From Anaerolineae bacterium (GTDB taxonomy: Bacteria > Chloroflexota > Anaerolineae > 4572-78 > J111), in the NCBI GenBank assembly GCA_023382535.1, contig JAHDWA010000010.1, forward strand, positions 1 through 64,000: a DNA stretch of 64,000 bases, read 5' to 3'. How positions within the stretch are numbered: position 1 is the stretch's first letter; every line of letters starts with the position of its first letter. Positions 37,361 to 45,420 of the stretch are shown in pieces. The notes under the pieces were generated by a model. It did not search any database. It was not told the origin of the DNA and was given only the letters and a program-made list of their open reading frames with translations. The position numbers were made by a program, and so were the translations under genes.

Positions 37361-39766
37361 ATGAGTGTTATCTGGCTCAAAGTTTGGTCAGACTTGTGGG
37401 ATAACAAAGTCCGCACCCTGCTGGCAGTGCTGAGCATTGCCGCTGGGGTCTTTGCGATTGGGGCCACTTTTGGCATGGCCGACCAACTGCTGGCCGGCAT
37501 GGATGCGGCTCACCAGGCCAGCGTTCCGGCTCATTTGACGATTTACACGACCGAAAACCTGGACGAGACGATGGCCTATGACCTGCGGAAAATCAAGGGG
37601 GTGGAGGATATTCAACTGGGCAGCCAGGTGAATATTCGCTACAAAATCCGGCCCGGTGATGAGTGGGATGAAGGCTGGCTGGTCATGCGCGAGGATTACA
37701 CCGACCAAAAGTACGAACTGCTGCCGCTTAAGGCGGGCGAATGGCCCAAAGGCAACCGGATTGGGATCGAACGGCTGTCGAGCCAGCACTTTGGCCTGGA
37801 ACTGGGCGACACCGTTCTCTTTGAGGTGAACGACCGGCCCAAAGTGCGGACGGTCAGCGGCAAACTGCGCCACAACTTTGTGCCGCCGCCCGATTTTGGC
37901 GGCCCGGCGGTCTTTTTTACTGATGCCCAGGGGATGGAGTTGTTTGATATTCCCAAGGGCAAGTACAACGAGCTGATTGTCCGGGTCACACCCTACAGCG
38001 AGGCCCTGGCCCGGCAGGTCGCTTCTGAGATAAAGGACCGCCTGTCGAAAGAGAGGATTGGCGTGGCTGTGACCATCTACCAGGACCCGATCAAGCACTG
38101 GGGGCGGTTCATTGTATTAGGGATCAACCTCGTCCTGCAACTGATGGCCATCGTTTCGCTGGGGGCCAGCGTGGTGCTGGTCCTCAATACCCTGATGGCC
38201 CTGGTGACCCAGCAAATCAGCCAGATCGGCATTCTCAAGGCCATCGGCGCGACCCAGGGCAAAATTGTGCAGGTCTACCTGGTCGGAGTGCTGGTGTACG
38301 GGCTGCTGGCGTTGTTCATCGCCCTGCCGCTGGGGGCAGTGCTGGCCTACGGCCTGACCAAGTACCTGCTCAATCTCTTTAACATTGATTACGAGCAGTT
38401 TCAATACTCGCTGCGGGCCTGGATGTTGCAGGCGGTGGCGGCGATTGCCGTCCCGCTCCTGGCGGCCTTGTGGCCTATCTTGAGCGGCACCCGCGTAACC
38501 GTGCGCGAGGCGCTGGCCAGCTACGGCCTGGGCAGCGATTTTGGCAGCAACTGGTTGGATCGCGGGGTCGAGTGGCTGGGCCGGCGCTTTTTGTCCGGTC
38601 CTTATGCCATGGCCCTGGGCAACATGTTCCGCCGCAAGGGACGTTTGCTGCTAACCCAGGGGGTGTTGATCATGGCCGGGACCATGTTCCTGGCGGTCAT
38701 GAGCCTGTCGTCATCGCTCAACCTGACCGTTGACAATATTTTTGCCAAGCGCCAGTTTGATATTCTGATGGCTTTTGACGAGGACCAGCGCTTGGAGCGG
38801 ACAGTCGCCGTTGCTAAATACCAGGCAGGGGTAGAGCATGTTGAGCTAATCTTCCGGCATGGGGCGTCTATTTTGAAGGAAGGGCAGCGGCTCAAGGAGG
38901 CGGGCCTGGGGGCTGAACTGTTTGGCCTGCCGAACGGCAGCGATATGTTCAGGCCGCCGCTGCTGGTCGGCGGGCGCTGGTTGCGCCCGGAGGATGACCG
39001 GGCAATTGTCATCCGTAAAGACACGGCTGATGAAAATGACATCAGCCTGGGCGACACGATCACTCTTGACCTGGGCGAGCTGGGTGATTCAAAATGGCAG
39101 GTGGTCGGCTTTTACAGCGATGTCTTTAGTGACGTCGGCGGGACGGACCCGGTGTATGCCAATTTAGAGGCCGTCTCAAGAGCGACCAAACAATATCATC
39201 ACGGCGACCAAATTTTCGTCCGCACCGAGCGGCGTGAGCCTGGCTATGTCCAGACCGTTGCCTCGCAGTTAAAGAAAACTTACGAAGCCAAAAGCATTGA
39301 CGTCGCCGTCAGCCAAACGGAGCCGGAAAACCGGCAGAATATAGACAGCCAGTTTGCCATTGTCATTACGATGTTTCTCATCCTGGCCATGATCATGGCC
39401 GTTGTCGGCGGGATTGGCCTGATGGGATCGCTGTCCATCAGCGTGGTCGAGCGCACCCGTGAAATTGGGGTGATGCGCGCCATCGGGGCTAAAACGTGGA
39501 CTATCCTGGGTATGTTCGTGATGGAAGGGGTATTACAGGGACTGCTTAGTTGGCTGGTCGTTGTCCCCCTTTCCTTCGCCCTCGGCAAACCGATGTCCAA
39601 CGCCCTGGGGCAGGTGCTGTTTCAAACAACGCTCGATTATCAGTACGACTTTGGGGCCGTGTGGTTGTGGCTGGGGCTGATCCTGATCATTTCTATCCTG
39701 GCTTCGCTCTTACCCGCCCGCAGTGCGACCCAAATCAGCGTGCGCGAGAGCCTGGCTTATGGCTAA
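37361..39766 (+). CDS. ABC transporter permease with two FtsX domains (MacB-like)
   Basis: The 801-residue protein has an N-terminal TM helix (VRTLLAVLSIAAGVFAIGAT), a MacB-type periplasmic domain, and TM helices at about 245-365. A second set follows: TM near 435 (LLLTQGVLIMAGTMFLAVMS), another periplasmic domain, and the C-terminal FtsX motif SVVERTREIGVMRAIGAKTW with TM helices to the end. Such permeases work by mechanotransmission with a LolD-type ATPase to move lipoproteins, peptides or signals. No ATPase gene is adjacent. The gene has its own promoter and a CRP/FNR-like site. Confidence 0.92.
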   Translation: MSVIWLKVWSDLWDNKVRTLLAVLSIAAGVFAIGATFGMADQLLAGMDAAHQASVPAHLTIYTTENLDETMAYDLRKIKGVEDIQLGSQVNIRYKIRPGDEWDEGWLVMREDYTDQKYELLPLKAGEWPKGNRIGIERLSSQHFGLELGDTVLFEVNDRPKVRTVSGKLRHNFVPPPDFGGPAVFFTDAQGMELFDIPKGKYNELIVRVTPYSEALARQVASEIKDRLSKERIGVAVTIYQDPIKHWGRFIVLGINLVLQLMAIVSLGASVVLVLNTLMALVTQQISQIGILKAIGATQGKIVQVYLVGVLVYGLLALFIALPLGAVLAYGLTKYLLNLFNIDYEQFQYSLRAWMLQAVAAIAVPLLAALWPILSGTRVTVREALASYGLGSDFGSNWLDRGVEWLGRRFLSGPYAMALGNMFRRKGRLLLTQGVLIMAGTMFLAVMSLSSSLNLTVDNIFAKRQFDILMAFDEDQRLERTVAVAKYQAGVEHVELIFRHGASILKEGQRLKEAGLGAELFGLPNGSDMFRPPLLVGGRWLRPEDDRAIVIRKDTADENDISLGDTITLDLGELGDSKWQVVGFYSDVFSDVGGTDPVYANLEAVSRATKQYHHGDQIFVRTERREPGYVQTVASQLKKTYEAKSIDVAVSQTEPENRQNIDSQFAIVITMFLILAMIMAVVGGIGLMGSLSISVVERTREIGVMRAIGAKTWTILGMFVMEGVLQGLLSWLVVVPLSFALGKPMSNALGQVLFQTTLDYQYDFGAVWLWLGLILIISILASLLPARSATQISVRESLAYG

Positions 39767-39784
39767 AAAGAGTGCGCTGGGAGA

Positions 39785-40792
39785 CTAAAGATCTGATTCG
39801 ACGGCCCGCCGCGCCGCATGTAAATTCGCCTCCGGGCTGCGAGCATCTATGGTGCAGCCCGGGGTCAGAATGAACCCTCTGCCGCCGGTCTGCTCAAGCG
39901 CATCGCGCACCTCGGCTGTGACCTCCGCCTCCGTTCCATGACGCAAGGTTTCGACGGCCAGCCCGCCGGCCAGCGCTTTACCGGTCATCTGGCGGGCATC
40001 GGCTAAATTGGGGCCGCTGCTGGCCCGGTCGGCCCAGTTCAGGGCGTCTACCGGATAAGCCGCCATACGCTCGAACATGATATTTTGCCGGCAGACGTGC
40101 AGGATCGTCAGCCGCGATTTGCCAAGCACCGCCTCCAGCACCGGCAGGTCGTACGCCGCGCCGAATTCCTCGTACTCTGCGGCGGTCAGGGTGTCAAAGT
40201 TAGCCATCTGGGTGGCCAGGAAAATCCCGGAGACGCCCGCTTCCAGACAGGCCGCAGCGTACTCCTGCACCACCTCGCGGATAACGGCCAGGCCGGCATG
40301 CACTTTTTGCGGCGCTGCGCGCAAGTCGTGGACAATCCGGTCGCGCGAGGCCGAGGTCCAGCACAACATCGCGGCGATGGTGAGCGGGCTGTAGAGGGTC
40401 ATGACGACCGGCACATCCTCGTCAAGGCCGGCCATCAGGGCGCGAATCGCTTCCAGCTCCCGGCCCAGCGCACCGGTGGTCACGTCCAGGCGGGGCAGGG
40501 TGTTCCACTCATCCGCCGACGTTACGGCGGCCTCGACCCAGGCCGGGTGAACCGTATCGTCACGGCTGAAGCGAATGGTCGGCCCCCAATCCTGGATGGG
40601 GTAGATACCCGTCGGGGTGAGTTTGATCAGGTCAAGGTCAAAGCGCCGGTATTGCTCCAGGGTCAGTTCCGCCAGCCGCTTGGGCGACCATTCCTGCACG
40701 GCGTAGTGCCGCCAGAAGGTGAAGGGAACCCGGTCCACCTCGGCCCCGTGGAGAGCGGCTTCGACGCGTTCCCATTTGGTCATTGGTTTCAT
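39785..40792 (-). CDS. Uroporphyrinogen decarboxylase-like / corrinoid methyltransferase (MtaA-type) protein
   Basis: The 335-residue protein has the URO-D TIM-barrel fold (MTKWERVEAALHGAEVDRVP start; TPTGIYPIQDWG). It carries the zinc motif H-X-C-Xn-C of methylcobamide:thiol methyltransferases: H232-V-C234 and C313 (ILTPGCTIDARSP). That motif is absent from true HemE, so demethylation or methyl transfer is more likely than haem synthesis. It is the last gene of the peptide-uptake cluster, 12 bp after the gluzincin-like gene. No corrinoid protein gene is near. The methyl donor is unknown. Confidence 0.82.
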   Translation of the reverse strand: MKPMTKWERVEAALHGAEVDRVPFTFWRHYAVQEWSPKRLAELTLEQYRRFDLDLIKLTPTGIYPIQDWGPTIRFSRDDTVHPAWVEAAVTSADEWNTLPRLDVTTGALGRELEAIRALMAGLDEDVPVVMTLYSPLTIAAMLCWTSASRDRIVHDLRAAPQKVHAGLAVIREVVQEYAAACLEAGVSGIFLATQMANFDTLTAAEYEEFGAAYDLPVLEAVLGKSRLTILHVCRQNIMFERMAAYPVDALNWADRASSGPNLADARQMTGKALAGGLAVETLRHGTEAEVTAEVRDALEQTGGRGFILTPGCTIDARSPEANLHAARRAVESDL

Positions 40793-40804
40793 CGGTGACG
40801 CTCC

Positions 40805-42013
40805 TTAAGCGACGGTTAACGCAACCCCGCTGATCGCCGCCCTTACCAGACCAGTGTTGTGGAAAAAGTCAGAGTTATGCTGGGGCGGGAAAGGTTTGAG
40901 CTGACCGCTGTCGTGAGTCCAGAAGTAGATGCCGCCCAACTCCTGAATCACTGCCTCCACCTCTGCTGCAGACAAACGGAAGGCGGCTTGCAAATCGGCC
41001 ACGCCGAGCGATCCTTCCCGGCAGACCCGGTCGTAGGCCAGGTAGGCTACGGGTGACATTAAGACCCGGTCGGGGTAGGTAATGATGCCGATCATCTTGT
41101 CGGCCCCTTCTTGCAGTTCGTGAACGATGGGCGGTAAGTCGGCATCACTTGGCTCGTCCGGCAGCGGCTCGACCTGCAACTGCCCGGCGGCAACAGCCCG
41201 GAGCAGCCCTTTCCAATCCACCTGGGTGCCATTTACCTTGAGCCGGCGCAGAATCAGCCGGTAAAGGCCCGCTGTCCCAACCTGATGGATAAGGGAAGCC
41301 ATGATCCGGTCAAAAGCGGGCGTCTCGTACAGGTCGGTATTGATCTCCTGCAAAAAGGTGCGATAGAGCTGGATCGGCTGGAGGTTGCGATTTTTGTGAT
41401 AATAGACCAGGTAAGCCAGGAAATTGGCGCAGCCCTCGTCAAAGAAGCGGTAGTAATCGCCGGGGACATCGTCGTTGCCCAGGCCGAGGTGGTGGACGTT
41501 TTCGTGCAGCGTCGCCATTTCGACCACGCCGGGCATCATGTGGCGGCGCAGGTAATAAACCCCTTCCGGGTAGCCCTCGCGCGGCCCGCCCGGCACATTG
41601 GATGAGGCGAACCAGTTGGCGTCTTGGGCCGGCTCCGGGTACTGGTCTACCACATAGGGCGAACGCTGACGCCAGCTTAACTTCAGCCGGCCGGGGTAAT
41701 ATTCCTTGACGACATCGTAGTAGGCTTCAATCGTGCCCATCACGTCGAAGCCGGACAAATCATTCGTTTTAAGGAAGTCCAGGGCGCTGCCAGCTCCCTG
41801 GACCAGGAGTTGGAGAAAGGCCTGATCCTGTCCCCGGGCCTGGCGTTCCTGCTCCTGGTAGCGCGCCAGCGTGTCGCTGATGCGAGTCAGGGTATCGGGG
41901 CTAAAGTCGGCCTCGGTGAGCGGAAAGAAGCGCTGGAAGAGAGAGCGGGGGTAAAGGGCAACCGGCGACGAGAGCAAGGCATAATTAAAAGCGGCTTTTT
42001 CTGAAATTTTCAT
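40805..42013 (-). CDS. Putative zinc metallopeptidase (gluzincin-like), family unassigned
   Basis: The ATG at 42013 with GGAG gives 402 residues; a TTG at 42028 is possible. No signal peptide is present. HENVH (residues 170-174) matches HEXXH, and a Glu (E193 in FFDEGCANFLAY) follows 18 residues later, the layout of the gluzincin/MA clan. The surrounding ATLHENVHHLGLGNDD resembles peptidase-MA proteins. Otherwise I recognise no family. It sits between the M24 peptidase and the URO-D-like gene in a peptide-uptake cluster, so a cytoplasmic peptidase role is inferred. Confidence 0.7.
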   Translation of the reverse strand: MKISEKAAFNYALLSSPVALYPRSLFQRFFPLTEADFSPDTLTRISDTLARYQEQERQARGQDQAFLQLLVQGAGSALDFLKTNDLSGFDVMGTIEAYYDVVKEYYPGRLKLSWRQRSPYVVDQYPEPAQDANWFASSNVPGGPREGYPEGVYYLRRHMMPGVVEMATLHENVHHLGLGNDDVPGDYYRFFDEGCANFLAYLVYYHKNRNLQPIQLYRTFLQEINTDLYETPAFDRIMASLIHQVGTAGLYRLILRRLKVNGTQVDWKGLLRAVAAGQLQVEPLPDEPSDADLPPIVHELQEGADKMIGIITYPDRVLMSPVAYLAYDRVCREGSLGVADLQAAFRLSAAEVEAVIQELGGIYFWTHDSGQLKPFPPQHNSDFFHNTGLVRAAISGVALTVA

Positions 42014-42037
42014 TGAATTCTCCTTCAATCCTGCAAT

Positions 42038-43231
42038 TCACTGCGGCGGAACCAGCATCAGCGCCTTTTGGGGCGGGCTAAACCACTCGCAGCCATTAGC
42101 CGTGACCAAAATTTCCTCTTCCAGGCTGATATAGCCAAACTCAGAGCGTACACCCAGTTCCAGGGTGAAGACCTGGCCCTCGGCAATCCGGCCATAGGGC
42201 TTATCCCCGTAGCGTTCCCAGCGCGGGTAGAAGCCAACCCCGCCGTCGTGAGCATAGCGGCCAACGGAGTGCCCGAGCGCGTGCGGATACTCAGGATAGC
42301 CTGCAGCCACCAGATAACCACGAGCCACGGCGTCCACTTCCCAACCTTCGAGGCCCGGCCGGATAAAATCGGCGGCGGCCTGAATGGCCCCCGCAACGGC
42401 ATCGAACACTTCCACGACTGCCGGAGGCGCCTCGGTCTCGCCCTCGCGTAAGAAGTACCAGACCCGCTGGTGATCGGAACAGTAGCCATCTACTTTGACC
42501 CCAAAATCCATGTTCAGGGTGTAGCCCGGCGCGGTTTTTTCATCGGATGCGCCGACGTGACCCCAGGGCGAATGGGGGCCGGCATTCAAGCCGGGGCAGA
42601 AGTCGCGCTCCCAGGAGGTCTCGACGCCCCGCTGGCGCACCTGGTCATGCACAAACTGGCAGATTTCTCGCTCTGAGCGGCCGGGCCGCAGCCACTGCCC
42701 GGTTGCCTCAAAAATTTCCATGGCAATCTCATTGGCTGTGCGCATGAGATTCAACTCCTGGGGCGTCTTGCGGCCCCGCCAGGCATCCACAAACGCTTCC
42801 GCCGAGACCAGCCGGTTGGCGAAAGGAGTCCCCTGGAGATAGGCTTGCAGGTTGAGCCACATGCCGTAGGTCAGCCCATCGGCGCTGACGTCGCTGCGGC
42901 TGTAATTGAGGCCGATAGACCCGGGGTTGAGGCGGGTAAGCACCTTGACCAGGTCATCGCGAATGCTGTGAGTATAGGGAATCACCTCGTCGAACAGATT
43001 CAGCCGGCGGATCGCTTCGTCATCGCCCTCACCGCTGATCGCAATGCGTTCGCCGCCCCGGCCAAAGATAAAGGCGGCTTCCCAAACCGCGTTGAGCGGG
43101 CCAAGCAGCTTGATCACGGGATCGGTGTGTTCAGCCGTCTCCCGCACAAAGACCAGCCAGGCATCGAGGTTGAACTCGGCCAGGAGGTCACCCGCCTGCT
43201 GCATTTTTTCCTGATAGATGTCCATGACCAT
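42038..43231 (-). CDS. M24-family metallopeptidase (Xaa-Pro dipeptidase-like)
   Basis: The 397-residue protein has the N-terminal creatinase-like domain (about 1-160) and the C-terminal pita-bread domain. All five metal ligands are visible: Asp in NMDFGVKVDGYCSDHQR (two), His in PHALGHSVGRY, Glu in FTLELGV and Glu in ISLEEEIL. It cleaves an N-terminal residue next to proline from short peptides. The cluster context, beside dipeptide permeases, fits recycling of imported Pro-peptides. The ATG at 43231 (or at 43225) follows GAAGGAA. Confidence 0.93.
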   Translation of the reverse strand: MVMDIYQEKMQQAGDLLAEFNLDAWLVFVRETAEHTDPVIKLLGPLNAVWEAAFIFGRGGERIAISGEGDDEAIRRLNLFDEVIPYTHSIRDDLVKVLTRLNPGSIGLNYSRSDVSADGLTYGMWLNLQAYLQGTPFANRLVSAEAFVDAWRGRKTPQELNLMRTANEIAMEIFEATGQWLRPGRSEREICQFVHDQVRQRGVETSWERDFCPGLNAGPHSPWGHVGASDEKTAPGYTLNMDFGVKVDGYCSDHQRVWYFLREGETEAPPAVVEVFDAVAGAIQAAADFIRPGLEGWEVDAVARGYLVAAGYPEYPHALGHSVGRYAHDGGVGFYPRWERYGDKPYGRIAEGQVFTLELGVRSEFGYISLEEEILVTANGCEWFSPPQKALMLVPPQ

Positions 43232-43262
43232 ATTCCTTCTTCAAAAAAGTTAACGTAACCTT

Positions 43263-43343
43263 AGGTGACTGGCACTTTCGCTTCAAAAATAGGTGACTGA
43301 AGCAAAATCAGGCGTTATTTTTCGATTGGAGTGCCAGTCACCT
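43263..43343. repeat. Inverted repeat with half-site AGGTGACTGGCACT
   Basis: The 14-bp half-site at 43263-43276 is exactly reversed at 43330-43343. AGGTGACTG occurs again inside the loop. It lies between the M24 and DppC genes. Words of this type are dispersed in many bacterial genomes. Confidence 0.8.
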
Positions 43344-43379
43344 GGTAGGCTGAGTAATTACAAGTTAACGAAAACTGGA

Positions 43380-44291
43380 TTAGAGTCGCATATGGGGGTC
43401 CAGCGCATCCCGCAGAGCGTCACCCATAAAGTTGATACACAGAATGGTGATAAAAATCATGACCCCCGGAAAAATAGCCAGCCAGGGGGCTGACCAAATC
43501 AAATCCTGGGCATTTTTGAGCATGTTGCCCCAACTGGGCGTCGGCGGTTGGATGCCCATGCCCAGGTAGCTGATAGCGGTCTCGGTGAGGATGGCTTCGC
43601 CCACGGTCAGGGTGGCGGTGACGACGACCGGGGCAATGGCATTGGGCAGAATATGCCCCCACATGATGCGCACATTGTTGACCCCCAGACAGCGGGCGGC
43701 CATCACAAAATCCTGTTCTTTCAGCGACAGGAACAGAGCGCGCATGACCCGGGCAATGGTCATCCAGTTGAGAAAGCCAATGGACAGGATAATGGTCGGG
43801 ATGGTTGCCCCCAGGAAGACGGTCAGGGCGATAATCAAGAAGATGCCGGGGATGCTCAGCATAGCGTCGGTGAAGCGCATAATCGCCCCATCCACCATGC
43901 CGCCAAAATAGCCTGAGACCGATCCCAACAAAACCCCGACCACAATCGAGACCACCATGGCCAGCAGGCCGATTGCCAGCGAAATCTGGCCGCCGTAAAT
44001 GATCCGGGCCAGGATGTCCCGCCCAACCTGATCGGTTCCAAACCAATGCTCGGAATTGGGCGGCTCGTTGATGACCAGGGGGTTGGGCCGAAAGGCGGCA
44101 TCCCGCGAGATAAAGAAAAGCGGCCCCAATGTGACCAGGGCGATGATAAACAGCAAAACAATCGCGGCGATGACTCCGGCGCGATGACGCAGAAAGCGGC
44201 GTCCGGCCAACTGCCACAGCCCGGGCGGGTTCTTTTCCCGCGCGACCATGCCTTTTCGATTTAACCACAGAACCTGCCCTAATTCTCTCAT
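43380..44291 (-). CDS. dppC: Dipeptide/oligopeptide ABC transporter permease (DppC type)
   Basis: The 303-residue protein has the DppC N-terminal domain (MVAREKNPPGLWQLAGRRFL) and TM helices with the motif AFRPNPLVINEPPNSEHWFG before the core. The EAA loop is ARCLGVNNVRIMWGHILPN (about residues 205-223). It ends NFMGDALRDALDPHMRL, typical of the family. It overlaps dppB by 4 bp (ATGA), so translation is coupled. DppD and DppF ATPase genes are absent here. Confidence 0.94.
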   Translation of the reverse strand: MRELGQVLWLNRKGMVAREKNPPGLWQLAGRRFLRHRAGVIAAIVLLFIIALVTLGPLFFISRDAAFRPNPLVINEPPNSEHWFGTDQVGRDILARIIYGGQISLAIGLLAMVVSIVVGVLLGSVSGYFGGMVDGAIMRFTDAMLSIPGIFLIIALTVFLGATIPTIILSIGFLNWMTIARVMRALFLSLKEQDFVMAARCLGVNNVRIMWGHILPNAIAPVVVTATLTVGEAILTETAISYLGMGIQPPTPSWGNMLKNAQDLIWSAPWLAIFPGVMIFITILCINFMGDALRDALDPHMRL

Positions 44292-45262
44292 CGTTGGGTT
44301 TGCAGGCGAATACGCGGGTCAATAAAAGCATAGGAAATATCGGCGATAAGGTTGCAGAGGACCACCAGAATCGAGATCAGAACCAGAATTCCCATCAACA
44401 CCGGATAATCCACCCAAACGGCATGTTCCCAGTACATCCGGCCCATGCCGGGCCAGGCAAAAACCTGCTCGACAATCAAGGCGCCGCCAAACAGAAAAGG
44501 AATGTCCAGCATGATCAAGGTGAGGAGGGGAATAAAGGCGTTCTTGAGAGCATGCCGGCCCACCACCACGTGGCCGGCCAATCCCTTGGCGTGGGCCGTA
44601 CGCACATAATCCTGATTTAACACTTCCAGCATGCTCGACCGTAAGTAGCGGCTGTAGCGGGCGATGGAATTGAGAGATAACACCGCAACGGGTAGAACCA
44701 GGTGCTTCAGCAGCTCCACAAAAGAGGGTTCTTCCCGAATGGGATACATGCCGGCTGCCGGCAGGTAGAACCAGCCCCACTCTTTGAACTTAACCGCGAA
44801 GATGATAATCAGCATCAGCCCGAACCAGAAACTGGGCATGGAATAACCAAAGAAGGAGATCGTGGTGACGACGTAATCGCCAAGCGAATATTTGTGGGTG
44901 GCGGCATAAATGCCCAGCGCCACTGAAATCAACACCGTCACCACAAAAGCAGTGACCATCAGGATGAGGGTGTTGGGCAGTCGCTCGAAAATCATGACCA
45001 ACACATCGCGATGGGTGAGAAAAGACTGCCCCCAGTCGCCGGTTATGATATTACGCAGCCAGTAGAGGTACTGGACGTAGACCGGCTTGTCAAAACCATA
45101 CGTTTTCTCCAGGCGGGCCAGGTCCTCGGCGGTGATACTGGGATTCGAAGCGTAGACGGCCATTGGATCGCCGGAGGCGTGCAGCAGAAAGAAGGTGATC
45201 ACGGTAATCCCCAACAAGACCGGGATCGAAATTAGAATTCGCCGGATGATGTAACGCGCCAT
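44288..45262 (-). CDS. dppB: Dipeptide/oligopeptide ABC transporter permease (DppB type)
   Basis: The 324-residue protein starts MARYIIRRILISIPVLLGIT with the typical TM helix, followed by the extracytoplasmic loop SGDPMAVYASNPSITAEDLA and LEKTYGFDKPVYVQYLYWL. The EAA loop is ARYSRYLRSSMLEVLNQDYV with RTAHAKGLAG (about residues 215-245). It forms the channel with DppC. The binding-protein gene is 158 bp upstream; the gap holds a REP-like inverted repeat. Confidence 0.94.
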   Translation of the reverse strand: MARYIIRRILISIPVLLGITVITFFLLHASGDPMAVYASNPSITAEDLARLEKTYGFDKPVYVQYLYWLRNIITGDWGQSFLTHRDVLVMIFERLPNTLILMVTAFVVTVLISVALGIYAATHKYSLGDYVVTTISFFGYSMPSFWFGLMLIIIFAVKFKEWGWFYLPAAGMYPIREEPSFVELLKHLVLPVAVLSLNSIARYSRYLRSSMLEVLNQDYVRTAHAKGLAGHVVVGRHALKNAFIPLLTLIMLDIPFLFGGALIVEQVFAWPGMGRMYWEHAVWVDYPVLMGILVLISILVVLCNLIADISYAFIDPRIRLQTQR

Positions 45263-45283
45263 AAGACCTCATTCGCTAATTTG

Positions 45284-45392
45284 TCATTTCGAGGAACGAA
45301 GTGACGAGAAATCCCTCGAAACTGGGCAAGCGTAATGCCTGAGGGATTTCTCGTTTACGCCCTTCGGGTGCTCCTAGCGTCGCTCGAAATGA
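45284..45392. repeat. REP-like nested inverted repeat between binding-protein and dppB genes
   Basis: Outer arms TCATTTCGAG (45284-45293) and CTCGAAATGA (45383-45392) enclose inner arms CGAGAAATCCCTC (45305-45317) and GAGGGATTTCTCG (45341-45353), all exact. Elements of this type, with TCATTTCGA ends, are widespread in bacteria. It probably folds downstream of the binding-protein message. Confidence 0.85.
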
Positions 45393-45420
45393 TATAGGTA
45401 ACGGCTAACTTTAGCCAACC

